Below, piece after piece: positions 52,138-60,730 of a DNA stretch of 64,000 nucleotides. The notes under the pieces are model-generated. The model searched no databases and had not been told where the DNA came from. It worked only from the letters and a program-made list of their open reading frames with translations. The DNA comes from Gordonia pseudamarae (GTDB taxonomy: Bacteria; Actinomycetota; Actinomycetes; Mycobacteriales; Mycobacteriaceae). Each line of letters opens with the position of its first letter. Position 1 is the stretch's first letter. The position numbers were made by a program, and so were the translations under genes. The DNA is taken from NCBI RefSeq assembly GCF_025273675.1, contig NZ_CP045809.1:558001-622000 (forward strand), given 5' to 3'.

Positions 52138-54561
52138 GTGGACTTCGCGCTCGATTCCACCGCATGTGCGGTGCGCGATGTGGCGGCCGATGTGCTGTCA
52201 CGGCACGAGGCCGAGTGGTCGGCCACATTCGGCAAACCGGCCTTCGGTGAACACGGCACCACGCACCCGGCCGACGATCACGACGCCAAGCTGTGGCAGG
52301 CACTGGTCGACGCCGGACTGCTCGCGCTCACGCTCCCGGAATCGGTCGGCGGTGACGATCTCGGCGTACTCGGCGTGGCGCCGCTGCTGTCCGGACTCGG
52401 TGCCGCCGCCGCGGTGACCCCGGCCGTCGGCGCGGTTGCGGCGGCACTCACCCTGCGTTCGGCCGACGCGGCCACCCGCGAACGCCTCGCCGCACCACTC
52501 ACACGCGGTGCCTGGTACTCGGTGGCCGCCTCCGAGCCGGGTGACGCACTCACCGCGCGGCCCGCCACAAGGGTCGTCGACGGCACACTCACCGGCACGA
52601 AAACCGGTGTACTGCATGCCGACGGCGCTCACGCCTTCTTCGTCACCACCGCAGACGGCGTGGTCGTTGTGCCCCGCGACGCGACCGGTGTCGACGTGCG
52701 GCGCACCCCGTCGTCCAGCGGTGCGGGCGAATACACGGTCACCTTCACCGATGTCGCGGTTGCGGGCGGCGACGTCCTCGGCGTCGACTCGGCGGTGCTG
52801 CGCGATCACTACCGGCTGGCCCTGGCCCGCTACGCCGACGGACTCATCGACGGCGCCACCCGGCTGACCGCCGACCATGTATCCACGCGTGAACAGTTCG
52901 GCAAACCGATCGCATTGTTCCAGGCCGTTTCCCAGCAGCTGGCCGACATCTACGTCATCGGCCGGGGGATGCGACTGGCCACCACCGCCGCCGGATGGCG
53001 ACTGTCCCAGGGGCTGGAGGCCGATCGCGATCTGACGATCGCCCTGTATTGGCTCGCCGCCGAGATTCCGGCCACCATGCGCACCATGACGCACCTGCAC
53101 GGGGGTATCGGTGTCGATATCACCTATCCGCTGCACCGCTACTTCTCCGTCGCCAAGGATCTCGCGCGACTCGTCGGTGGGGCGTACGCGCGGTTGGACG
53201 AGTTGGCGTCGACCTCTCACGAGGTTTCGAGGCTCATCGCTCGCGCTCCGCACACCTCCACCGGCGAGGTAGCGGCTACGTCGGTTGAGGTGCGGGGTAC
53301 GAGCCTCGAAACCTCGCACGCCGACAATGTCCATGCCGACAATGTCACCGCCCCCGAGGACACGACGATGTTCGTGGACCTCACCGCCGAACAGTACGCA
53401 CTGCGCGACGAAATGCGTTCGTACTTCACCGGACTCGTATCATCCGAGGATGCTCGCGAGATGCTGGTGGACCGGCATGGCGCGGCCTACCGCAAGGTCA
53501 TCAAGCGGATGGGCGACGACGGACGGCTCGGTGTGGGATGGCCGAAAGAGTATGGCGGCAAGGGGTTCGGTGAGATCGAGCAGCAGATCTTCACCAATGA
53601 AGCTGTGCGTGCCGATGTTCCGCTGCCGTCGGTGACACTGCAGACCGTCGGTCCGACTTTGCAGGCGCTGGGTACGGAGGAGCAGAAGAAGCGGTTCCTG
53701 CCCGCGATCCTGGCCGGTGAGGTGCATTTCGCGATCGGCTACACCGAACCCGGTGCGGGCACCGATCTGGCTTCGCTGGTCACCACCGCGGTGCGCGATG
53801 GCGATCACTACATCGTCAACGGGCAGAAGATCTTCACCACCGGAGGCCACGACGCCGACTACATCTGGCTGGCCTGCCGCACGGACCCGAATGGAGTCGG
53901 CCAGGACGGAGTCAAGCGCGATGTGCCCAAGCACAAGGGCATCACCATTCTGATCGTCGACACCAAGGATCCGGGTTTCAGCTGGACCCCGATCATCACC
54001 GCCGACGGCGCGCACCACGTCAACGCCACCTACTACAACGACGTCCGGGTTCCGGTGTCGATGCGCGTGGGCGACGAGGGCGGTGGCTGGCGCCTGATCA
54101 CCACCCAGCTCAACCACGAACGCGTGATGCTCGGCCCGGCGGGCAAACTCGACGGTCTGGCCGAACACGTCCGCGATTGGGCCCGTGGCACCGGTCCCGA
54201 CGGATCGGTGATCGGTGAACATACCGATGTACGACGAACACTCGCCCAGATCGACGCCTATGTGCGCATCAACGAACTGCTCAACTGGCAGGTCGCCGCA
54301 ACGGGCGAGGCGATCTCGATGGCCGACGCCGCGGCCACCAAGGTGTTCTCCACCGAACGGCTGCAACTGGTCGGCCGGATGATCGACGAGATCGTCGGGC
54401 GCTTCGGTGATCTCGCCGACGAGGCGACCGCCGACCTGGTGAACTGGCTCGACGCCCAGCAGAAGCGCAATGCCGTCATCACCTTCGGCGGTGGGGTCAA
54501 CGAAGTGATGCGGGACATGATCGCCACCGCCGGACTCGGACTGCCGCGAGCCAAACGATGA
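52138..54561 (+). CDS. FadE28-FadE29 (ChsE1-ChsE2) acyl-CoA dehydrogenase, single fused frame
   Basis: An 807-residue frame containing two acyl-CoA dehydrogenases. Residues 1 to about 355 match a FadE28-type subunit (degenerate active site, REQFGKPIALFQAVSQQLAD, HLHGGIGVDITYPLHRY). Residues 411 to 807 match FadE29 (MFVDLTAEQYALRDEMRSYF, AIGYTEPGAGTDLASL, ITFGGGVNEVMRDMIA). In Mycobacterium tuberculosis these are separate genes whose products form a heterotetramer that oxidises the three-carbon steroid side chain. Here the linker (about residues 355-410) is a copy of the dispersed palindrome read through without a stop. An ATG at 53368 keeps CGAGGA upstream, so FadE29 may also be made alone. 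Start GTG with GAGGAGG. Confidence 0.85.
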   Translation: MDFALDSTACAVRDVAADVLSRHEAEWSATFGKPAFGEHGTTHPADDHDAKLWQALVDAGLLALTLPESVGGDDLGVLGVAPLLSGLGAAAAVTPAVGAVAAALTLRSADAATRERLAAPLTRGAWYSVAASEPGDALTARPATRVVDGTLTGTKTGVLHADGAHAFFVTTADGVVVVPRDATGVDVRRTPSSSGAGEYTVTFTDVAVAGGDVLGVDSAVLRDHYRLALARYADGLIDGATRLTADHVSTREQFGKPIALFQAVSQQLADIYVIGRGMRLATTAAGWRLSQGLEADRDLTIALYWLAAEIPATMRTMTHLHGGIGVDITYPLHRYFSVAKDLARLVGGAYARLDELASTSHEVSRLIARAPHTSTGEVAATSVEVRGTSLETSHADNVHADNVTAPEDTTMFVDLTAEQYALRDEMRSYFTGLVSSEDAREMLVDRHGAAYRKVIKRMGDDGRLGVGWPKEYGGKGFGEIEQQIFTNEAVRADVPLPSVTLQTVGPTLQALGTEEQKKRFLPAILAGEVHFAIGYTEPGAGTDLASLVTTAVRDGDHYIVNGQKIFTTGGHDADYIWLACRTDPNGVGQDGVKRDVPKHKGITILIVDTKDPGFSWTPIITADGAHHVNATYYNDVRVPVSMRVGDEGGGWRLITTQLNHERVMLGPAGKLDGLAEHVRDWARGTGPDGSVIGEHTDVRRTLAQIDAYVRINELLNWQVAATGEAISMADAAATKVFSTERLQLVGRMIDEIVGRFGDLADEATADLVNWLDAQQKRNAVITFGGGVNEVMRDMIATAGLGLPRAKR
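53213..53330. repeat. Dispersed palindromic element, copy C, inside a coding frame
   Basis: A perfect 16-bp inverted repeat, CGAGGTTTCGAGGCTC (53220-53235) and its complement (53301-53316), with CGGTTGAGGTGCG (53282-53294) inside. The arms match copies A and B but in the opposite order, as if two elements met. ACAATGTC at 53325-53332 also recalls the loop of copy B. It encodes the FadE28-FadE29 linker. Confidence 0.82.
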
Positions 54562-55613
54562 GCACCCATACGAGCGAGGACATCCTGCGCGCGGCAGCCG
54601 CTATCAAGGCCGCCGGACCGAGTACGCCTACCCCGGGCCGCGACCCGATCAACACCCCGATGATCAATAACTGGGTCGAGGTGATGGGCCAGACCAACCC
54701 CATCTACGTCGACGAGGAGGCGGCCCGGGCGGCCGGGCATCCGGGAATCGTCGCCCCACCGGCGATGTCGCAGGTGTGGACGATGCGCGGCCTGCACGGT
54801 GAGCGTGCCCCCGAGGACCCGTTCCGGCTGGCCACCGAGCTGTTCGACGCCGCCGGCTACACCTCGGTGGTGGCCACCAACTGCGACACCGTCTACCACC
54901 GGTACACACGGGTGGGTGAACAGGTCACGCTCAGCAGCGAACTCACCGACGTCGTCGGGCCCAAGAACACGGGTCTGGGAGAGGGCTGGTTCTTCACCAC
55001 CCGCAACACCTGGCGGGTGGGTGAGGAGATCGTCGCCGAGATGGACTTCCGGATCCTCAAGTTCCGGCCGCGCGCCGACGTCCAGGAACCGACCGGTGTC
55101 TCCGGTCCGGTAGGGGGCGTCGCGGAGGTCCCGGAAGATCTTGATCCGGAAAAACTACTGCGCCCCAACGCGTCTCGCGACACCAAGTTCTTTTGGGACG
55201 GGGTGGCCGCGCATGAGCTCCGCATCCAGCAGATTGAGGACGGCACGCTGCGCCATCCGCCGGTGCCCGCGATCTGGAAGGCGCGTGCCGACGACGGCAC
55301 CGTGCCCGAGACCGACTACGTGGTGGCGGCGGGTACCGGAACCGTGTACAGCTACGTGGTACATCACGCACCCAAGGTGCCCGGCCGCTCACTGCCGTTC
55401 GTGGTGGCGCTCGTCGAACTCGACGAAGGTGTGCGGATGCTCGGCGAGCTGAGAGGGGCCGACCCCGCCGCGGTGCGCATCGGTATGCCGGTCGAGGTGA
55501 TGTTCCTCGACTTCGCCGCGGCCGGCGACAAGCCGGCGTGGACGCTGTACGCATGGCGCCCCTCGACCGCTTCAGGAGCGGGCGAAACTTCGGGAGAGGA
55601 CGCGAACCGATGA
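54558..55613 (+). CDS. chsH2: Steroid side-chain enoyl-CoA hydratase subunit, MaoC plus DUF35
   Basis: A 351-residue protein. The N-terminal half is a MaoC-like hot-dog domain (MINNWVEVMGQTNPIYVDEE, GIVAPPAMSQVW). The C-terminal half is a DUF35/OB-fold (KFFWDGVAAHELRIQQ, PVPAIWKARAD, GTVYSYVVHHAP). This is the layout of ChsH2 (Rv3542c), which pairs with ChsH1 to hydrate the three-carbon side chain and docks the aldolase Ltp2 through its DUF35 part. The start overlaps the fadE stop (ATGA). Confidence 0.9.
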   Translation: MSTHTSEDILRAAAAIKAAGPSTPTPGRDPINTPMINNWVEVMGQTNPIYVDEEAARAAGHPGIVAPPAMSQVWTMRGLHGERAPEDPFRLATELFDAAGYTSVVATNCDTVYHRYTRVGEQVTLSSELTDVVGPKNTGLGEGWFFTTRNTWRVGEEIVAEMDFRILKFRPRADVQEPTGVSGPVGGVAEVPEDLDPEKLLRPNASRDTKFFWDGVAAHELRIQQIEDGTLRHPPVPAIWKARADDGTVPETDYVVAAGTGTVYSYVVHHAPKVPGRSLPFVVALVELDEGVRMLGELRGADPAAVRIGMPVEVMFLDFAAAGDKPAWTLYAWRPSTASGAGETSGEDANR

Positions 55614-56056
55614 CCGCGGTGACATCGGCAACCATCGAGGCGGGAACGGTGTTGCCGCCGTTGATCATCGAGGCAACACCCACCTTCGTCGTGGCCTCCG
55701 CCCTGGCCACCCGCGACTTCCAGGACGTACACCACGATCGGGATCTGGCGCAGCGCAAGGGCTCTGAGGACATCTTCGTCAACATCCTGACCGACACCGG
55801 ACTGGTCGAACGGTTTGTCACCGACTGGGCCGGACCGTCGGCGCGTATCACCTCCATCAGGCTCAAGCTCGGCGTGCCGTGGTACGCCTACGATGCGGTG
55901 ACGTTCACCGGTGAGGTCACCGAGGTGGCCGGCGACGGCACGGTCACCGTCTCGGTGGTGGGTGCCAACAAGCTGGGCAAGCACGTGATCTCCACCGTCA
56001 CCGTCACATTCCCGGCCGCTGCGCCCGCCGGAGATACACCGGGGGAGTCGGCATGA
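55610..56056 (+). CDS. chsH1: Steroid side-chain enoyl-CoA hydratase subunit, MaoC-like
   Basis: A 148-residue hot-dog-fold protein, with FQDVHHDRDLAQRKGSEDIF carrying the Asp/His catalytic dyad of MaoC hydratases. It corresponds to ChsH1 (Rv3541c) in size and order. The ATG at 55610 overlaps the chsH2 stop by 4 bp; longer frames upstream are shadows of chsH2. It forms a heterotetramer with ChsH2. Confidence 0.9.
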   Translation: MTAVTSATIEAGTVLPPLIIEATPTFVVASALATRDFQDVHHDRDLAQRKGSEDIFVNILTDTGLVERFVTDWAGPSARITSIRLKLGVPWYAYDAVTFTGEVTEVAGDGTVTVSVVGANKLGKHVISTVTVTFPAAAPAGDTPGESA

Positions 56057-57228
56057 CGGGAACACTGTCCGGTGCCGCGGCGATCGCGGGCATCGGCGCC
56101 ACCGAATTCTCCAAGGACTCCGGCCGCAGCGAACTGCGCCTGGCCGCCGAAGCGGTTACCGCCGCCGTCGCCGACGCCGGACTCACCCCGGCCGACGTGG
56201 ACGGCCTGGTCAGCTTCACCATGGACACCAACGCCGAGATCGCGGTGGCCCGTGCCGCCGGTATCGGAGACCTGACCTACTTCTCCCGTATCCACTACGG
56301 TGGCGGCGCGGCCTGTTCGACCGTGCAGCAGGCGGCGATGGCGGTGGCCACGGGAGTCGCCGATGTCGTCGTCGCCTACCGGGCGTTCAACGAACGTTCG
56401 GGCCGTAGGTTCGGGCAGGTCGACAGTTCCGTGGCCAACCAGGAGAACTCCTCGGGTACCGACAACGCCTTCTCCTATCCACACGGACTGTCCACGCCGG
56501 CGGCCTTCGTCGCGATGATCGCACAGCGGTATATGCACGAATACGGCGCCGTGAGTGCCGATTTCGGACGGATAGCGGTCACCGCGCGCACACACGCGGC
56601 CAACAATCCGAATGCCTTCTTCTACGGCAAGCCGATCACCCTCGACGACCACCAGTCCTCCCGGTACATCGCCGAGCCGCTGCACCTGCTGGACTGCTGC
56701 CAGGAATCGGACGGCGGTGTGGCGATCGTCGTCGTATCCGCCGAACGCGCCAAGGACCTGCCGCACAAGCCGGTCACGATCGCCGCCGCCGCCTCAGGCA
56801 GCGCCGACAACCAGTTCATCATGACCAGCTACTACCGCGAACAGCTCGCCGCCCTGCCGGAGATGGGGCTCGTGGGCGATCAACTGTGGCGGCAGTCCGG
56901 GCTTGGCCCGTCCGACATGGATGCGGCGATCCTGTACGACCACTTCACCCCGTACACCCTGCTGCAGCTCGAGGAACTCGGGTTCTGCGGGCGCGGTGAG
57001 GCAAAGGATTTCGTGCGACAACCCGGTGCGCTGGAGGTGGGCGGGACGCTGCCGCTGAACACGCACGGCGGGCAACTCGGCGAGGCCTACATCCACGGTA
57101 TGAACGGCATCGCCGAGGCGGTCCGCCAGATCCGCGGCACCTCGGTCAATCAGGTGCCCGAGGCGTCCAAGGTCGTAGTCACCGCCGGAACCGGAGTCCC
57201 CACCAGCGGGCTTGTCCTCACCGGGTGA
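56053..57228 (+). CDS. ltp2: Steroid side-chain aldolase Ltp2 (thiolase-like)
   Basis: A 391-residue thiolase-fold protein of the lipid-transfer group: AAIAGIGATEFSKDSGRS, GGGAACSTVQQAAMAV, and NTHGGQLGEAYIHGMNG near the C-terminus. In M. tuberculosis Ltp2 (Rv3540c) performs a retro-aldol cleavage that releases propionyl-CoA and gives androstenedione-type ketone, working in complex with the DUF35 part of ChsH2. It starts inside the chsH1 stop codon. It completes the igr-type set. Confidence 0.9.
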   Translation: MTGTLSGAAAIAGIGATEFSKDSGRSELRLAAEAVTAAVADAGLTPADVDGLVSFTMDTNAEIAVARAAGIGDLTYFSRIHYGGGAACSTVQQAAMAVATGVADVVVAYRAFNERSGRRFGQVDSSVANQENSSGTDNAFSYPHGLSTPAAFVAMIAQRYMHEYGAVSADFGRIAVTARTHAANNPNAFFYGKPITLDDHQSSRYIAEPLHLLDCCQESDGGVAIVVVSAERAKDLPHKPVTIAAAASGSADNQFIMTSYYREQLAALPEMGLVGDQLWRQSGLGPSDMDAAILYDHFTPYTLLQLEELGFCGRGEAKDFVRQPGALEVGGTLPLNTHGGQLGEAYIHGMNGIAEAVRQIRGTSVNQVPEASKVVVTAGTGVPTSGLVLTG

Positions 57229-57263
57229 GGTGTTGGTAGTTTTCCGAGCATGAGGAGATAGCA

Positions 57264-58895
57264 ATGCAGTTCAATCTTGCCGACGTATTCGAGACCGTCG
57301 CCGACGCCGTGCCCGAGCGCATCGCGCTCAGCTACGAGGGCCGGCAGGTGAGTTACGCCGAACTCGACAGCGAGGCCAATCAGGTGGCACACCTGCTGGC
57401 GGCCAACGGGATCGGTGCGGGCGACAAGGTCGCACTGTTTCTCAAGAACAGTGTCGAACACGTCACCGGTCTGCTGGGTCTGATCAAGATCCGCGCCGTG
57501 CCGGTGAACATCAACTACCGGTACACGAACGCCGAGCTGCACTACATCTTCGACAACTCCGACTCGGTGGGCATCGCCGTCGAACTTCCCGAACATCAGC
57601 GCAGCGTCGCCGACCTGCTGCCGACGCTGCCGCAGGTGCGGGCGGTGTTCGTGATCGGCGAGGTGACCGACGAACTGCGGGCGGCCGTGGCGGCGCTCCC
57701 GGACGGCCGGCAGGTGGCGATCGCCACGTTCGCGGCCGCACAAGCACTGCCGACGGCAAGGGATTTCGAGCCACGAACCGGCGACGAGCTGTATCTGCTG
57801 TACACCGGCGGCACCACCGGATACCCCAAGGGCGTCATGTGGCGGCACGACGACTTCTTTCGCAAACCGCTCTCCGGCGGCAATCCGTACGGCGAGGACC
57901 GTCAGGATCTCGACGAGATCGCGGCAGCGGTCAAGGATTTCCCGTCGATGGCGTTCATGCTCGCGGCACCGTTGATGCACGGCGCGGCCTCGTATTCGCT
58001 GTTCACCTTCTTCACCCTCGGCGGCCGGCTGGTCATCATGCGCGACTTCGATCCGGCGAAGATGGTCACCTGCATCGCGGACGAGCAGGTGCAACTGGTA
58101 CTGATCGTCGGCGACGCCATGGGTATGCCGCTGGTGGAAGAGCTCGAACGCCGCAAGGGCGAGGTGGATCTGTCGTCGCTGTTCTCCATCACCTCCGGCG
58201 GTGCGATCTGGTCGCAGCATGTGCGCAACCGGATGCTCGCGGTCAAACCCGATCTGCTGCTCCGGGATAATTTCGGTGCCTCCGAATCCGGCAACGACGG
58301 CGAGATCACGATGGACGACGAGGGCAACCTGAAGGTGCCGCCGACCGACCGGATGATGGTGGTCGACGAACACCTGAATCCGATCGAGCCGGGCTCGGGG
58401 GAACTGGGTTACATCGCGCGGATCGGAAACGTTCCGCTCGGCTACTACAAGGACCCGGAGAAGTCCGCCAAGACGTTCCCGACGCTGCCGGACGGCCGTC
58501 GCGTGTCGATCCTCGGCGACATGGCCACCATCGAGGCCGACGGCACCATCGTGTTCCTGGGTCGCGGCTCGCAGTGCATCAACACCGGCGGCGAGAAGGT
58601 GTTCGCCGAGGAGGTGGAGGCCGTGCTGCACGCCCATCCGGCGATCGCCGATGCCCTCGTGGTCCCGGTCCCCGACGCCAAGTACGGTCAGGGGGTCGCC
58701 GCCGTCGCCGAGATCGCGGAAGGCTTCGCCGTACCCACCGAGGAAGAACTGCAGGAGCACGTGCGGGCCTCGCTGGCCGGCTACAAGGTGCCGCGGACCA
58801 TCGTGTTTGTCGACGAGGTCCGCCGCACCCCCGCGGGCAAGGCCGACTACCGCTGGGCCAAACAGACCGCGGAGTCCCGGAGCGCAGCGGTGTAG
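57264..58895 (+). CDS. Acyl-CoA synthetase, FadD19-like (steroid side chain)
   Basis: A 543-residue ANL-superfamily ligase with the phosphate loop YTGGTTGYPKGVMWRHDDFF, FGASESG and the GGEKVFAEEVE hinge. FadD19 of M. tuberculosis, which loads CoA on C5-carboxyl side chains of sterols, has the same start (FNLADVFE) and the VMWRHDDFFR block. It follows ltp2 after 35 bp with GAGGAG before the ATG, so it is likely co-transcribed with the KstR-controlled operon. Specific substrate by homology only. Confidence 0.82.
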   Translation: MQFNLADVFETVADAVPERIALSYEGRQVSYAELDSEANQVAHLLAANGIGAGDKVALFLKNSVEHVTGLLGLIKIRAVPVNINYRYTNAELHYIFDNSDSVGIAVELPEHQRSVADLLPTLPQVRAVFVIGEVTDELRAAVAALPDGRQVAIATFAAAQALPTARDFEPRTGDELYLLYTGGTTGYPKGVMWRHDDFFRKPLSGGNPYGEDRQDLDEIAAAVKDFPSMAFMLAAPLMHGAASYSLFTFFTLGGRLVIMRDFDPAKMVTCIADEQVQLVLIVGDAMGMPLVEELERRKGEVDLSSLFSITSGGAIWSQHVRNRMLAVKPDLLLRDNFGASESGNDGEITMDDEGNLKVPPTDRMMVVDEHLNPIEPGSGELGYIARIGNVPLGYYKDPEKSAKTFPTLPDGRRVSILGDMATIEADGTIVFLGRGSQCINTGGEKVFAEEVEAVLHAHPAIADALVVPVPDAKYGQGVAAVAEIAEGFAVPTEEELQEHVRASLAGYKVPRTIVFVDEVRRTPAGKADYRWAKQTAESRSAAV

Positions 58896-58908
58896 CCCCA
58901 TCGAGAGT

Positions 58909-58931
58909 GCTACCGTAGGACCAACGGTAGC
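58909..58931. promoter_or_regulatory. Perfect inverted repeat between two fadD genes
   Basis: GCTACCGT (58909-58916) and ACGGTAGC (58924-58931) around a 7-bp spacer, 17 bp before the next start codon. It may be an operator or a weak attenuator. It does not fit the KstR consensus. Confidence 0.5.
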
Positions 58932-58948
58932 TATGGGGTGCTGATGCC

Positions 58949-60637
58949 ATGACGATCTTCACCGGCGGTTTCGCCGACGACCCGCGACTGGCGGAACTGT
59001 TCGCCGAGGGTGGGCCCTTCGAGACCGGCGAAACGCTCGTCGACGGCCATCCGGTGCGCACGTACCTCCACGGCCCCCGCACGCTCGCCGACATCTTCGC
59101 CCAGTCCGCCGGTCACGGCGACCTGGTGTCGATGGTGTATCGCGAGCAGCGGCTCACCTTCGCCGACATCCGGGCGCAGGCGCTGTCCCTGGCGCACTCC
59201 TTCCGGTCCGATTTCGGTGTGGCGCCGGGCGATCGGGTGATGATCGCGATGCGAAACCTGCCCCAGTTCGCCGTCGCGTTCTGGGCGTCGGTGGCCTGCG
59301 GGGCGATTGCCGTACCGGTCAACGCCTGGTGGCAGGGGCCGGAACTGGCCGCGGCCGTCGACGAGTCGCAACCGAAGGTGATCGTCGCCGACGCCGAACG
59401 CGCCGACCGGCTGCGGCAATCCGGCTGTGCGGTGACTCTCATCGGTGTCGGTACCCCCGATGGCGCGGTCCGCTACGATGACTGCGCATTCGGCGCGCAC
59501 ACCTCGGCCGGCGACCTGGCGGTCCGCCAGCCCGACGATCCGGTCGCGATCCTGTACACCTCGGGCACCACCGGCCGCCCGAAGGGCGTGGTCATCACCC
59601 ACCGCGGCATCACCCACAACGTGATGAACATGGCGCTGATGATGCGTCGTGGCATGGTGATCGCATCGACCCCGCCCGCGGTGCAGCAGCGGCAGAGCGC
59701 GGGACTGCTCGGTACCCACCTGTTCCATATCGGCGGTATCGCGGCGATCGTCAACTCCGCGCTGACCGGCGCCAAGATCGTGATGCTGCACCGGTGGGAC
59801 GTCGACGACGTGCTGCGGCTGGGCAGGGAAGAACAGGTCACCGGCCTGGGCGGCGTGCCGACGATGGTCCGGAAGATGCTCGCGCACCCCGACATCGGAG
59901 ATTTCGCGGGCCAGGTACTGAGCTTCCAGATGGGCGCGGCGAGCGTACCGCCCGACATCCCGATCCGTGCCCGCGAGGTGCTCGGGGACAACCTGCTCAT
60001 CGTCAACGGCTACGGGGCCACCGAGACCACCTCGGCGATGGCCACCAATGTGGGCGACGAATACGCCGCGCATCCCTCCAGCGTCGGAAAGCTCAACCCC
60101 ACAGCGGATCTGCGCATCGTCACCGACGGCCGCAACCTGGGTACCGGCCAACTGGGCGAGCTGTGGTTCCGGTCCCCGCAGACAGCCCGCGGCTACTGGA
60201 ACAACCCCGGGGCCACCGCCGAATCGTTCGTCGACGGCTGGTGGCGCACCGGTGACGTCGGCTACATCGACGACGACGGCTTCATCTACGTCGTCGACCG
60301 CATCAAGGACGTGATCATCCGCGGCGGCGAGAACGTGTACTGCGTCGAGATCGAGTCGGTACTGGTCGAGCATCCCGCCGTGGTCGACGTGGCCGTGGTG
60401 GCGGTGCCCGACGAGTCGCTCGGCGAGAAGGTGTGCGCCGTCGTCATCCCCGAGCCCGGCCACGAACCGACCCTGACGGACCTGCGCGACTTCGCGGCCG
60501 GCCGGCTCGCCTACTTCAAACTCCCCGAACTCCTCGTCCTCGCCGACGACGTCCCCCGCACCGCCACCGGCAAGATCGCCAAACGCCGACTCCGCGACCG
60601 GATCGGTACCGACCCGGCGGCCGTGATCGGCGAGTAG
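58949..60637 (+). CDS. Acyl-CoA synthetase (FadD family)
   Basis: A 562-residue ANL-superfamily ligase: YTSGTTGRPKGVVITHRG phosphate loop, NGYGATETTS, WWRTGDVGYIDDDGF and RGGENVYCVEIE hinge. The catalytic Lys is in TATGKIAKRRLRD. The N-terminal 40 residues (FADDPRLAELFAEGGPFE) are of the kind seen in mycobacterial FadD36/FadD3-like and feruloyl-type ligases. Its substrate is not clear; position after a sterol operon suggests a steroid-derived acid. Confidence 0.82.
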   Translation: MTIFTGGFADDPRLAELFAEGGPFETGETLVDGHPVRTYLHGPRTLADIFAQSAGHGDLVSMVYREQRLTFADIRAQALSLAHSFRSDFGVAPGDRVMIAMRNLPQFAVAFWASVACGAIAVPVNAWWQGPELAAAVDESQPKVIVADAERADRLRQSGCAVTLIGVGTPDGAVRYDDCAFGAHTSAGDLAVRQPDDPVAILYTSGTTGRPKGVVITHRGITHNVMNMALMMRRGMVIASTPPAVQQRQSAGLLGTHLFHIGGIAAIVNSALTGAKIVMLHRWDVDDVLRLGREEQVTGLGGVPTMVRKMLAHPDIGDFAGQVLSFQMGAASVPPDIPIRAREVLGDNLLIVNGYGATETTSAMATNVGDEYAAHPSSVGKLNPTADLRIVTDGRNLGTGQLGELWFRSPQTARGYWNNPGATAESFVDGWWRTGDVGYIDDDGFIYVVDRIKDVIIRGGENVYCVEIESVLVEHPAVVDVAVVAVPDESLGEKVCAVVIPEPGHEPTLTDLRDFAAGRLAYFKLPELLVLADDVPRTATGKIAKRRLRDRIGTDPAAVIGE

Positions 60638-60730
60638 GGGAGGCGTTCTGGCCGGCCGGACGACTGCCTGAGAGCATGGATCGGGTGGCAGACGTCGTCG
60701 GGTGGCAGGCGTCGAGGTGAAGGGGCTGTG

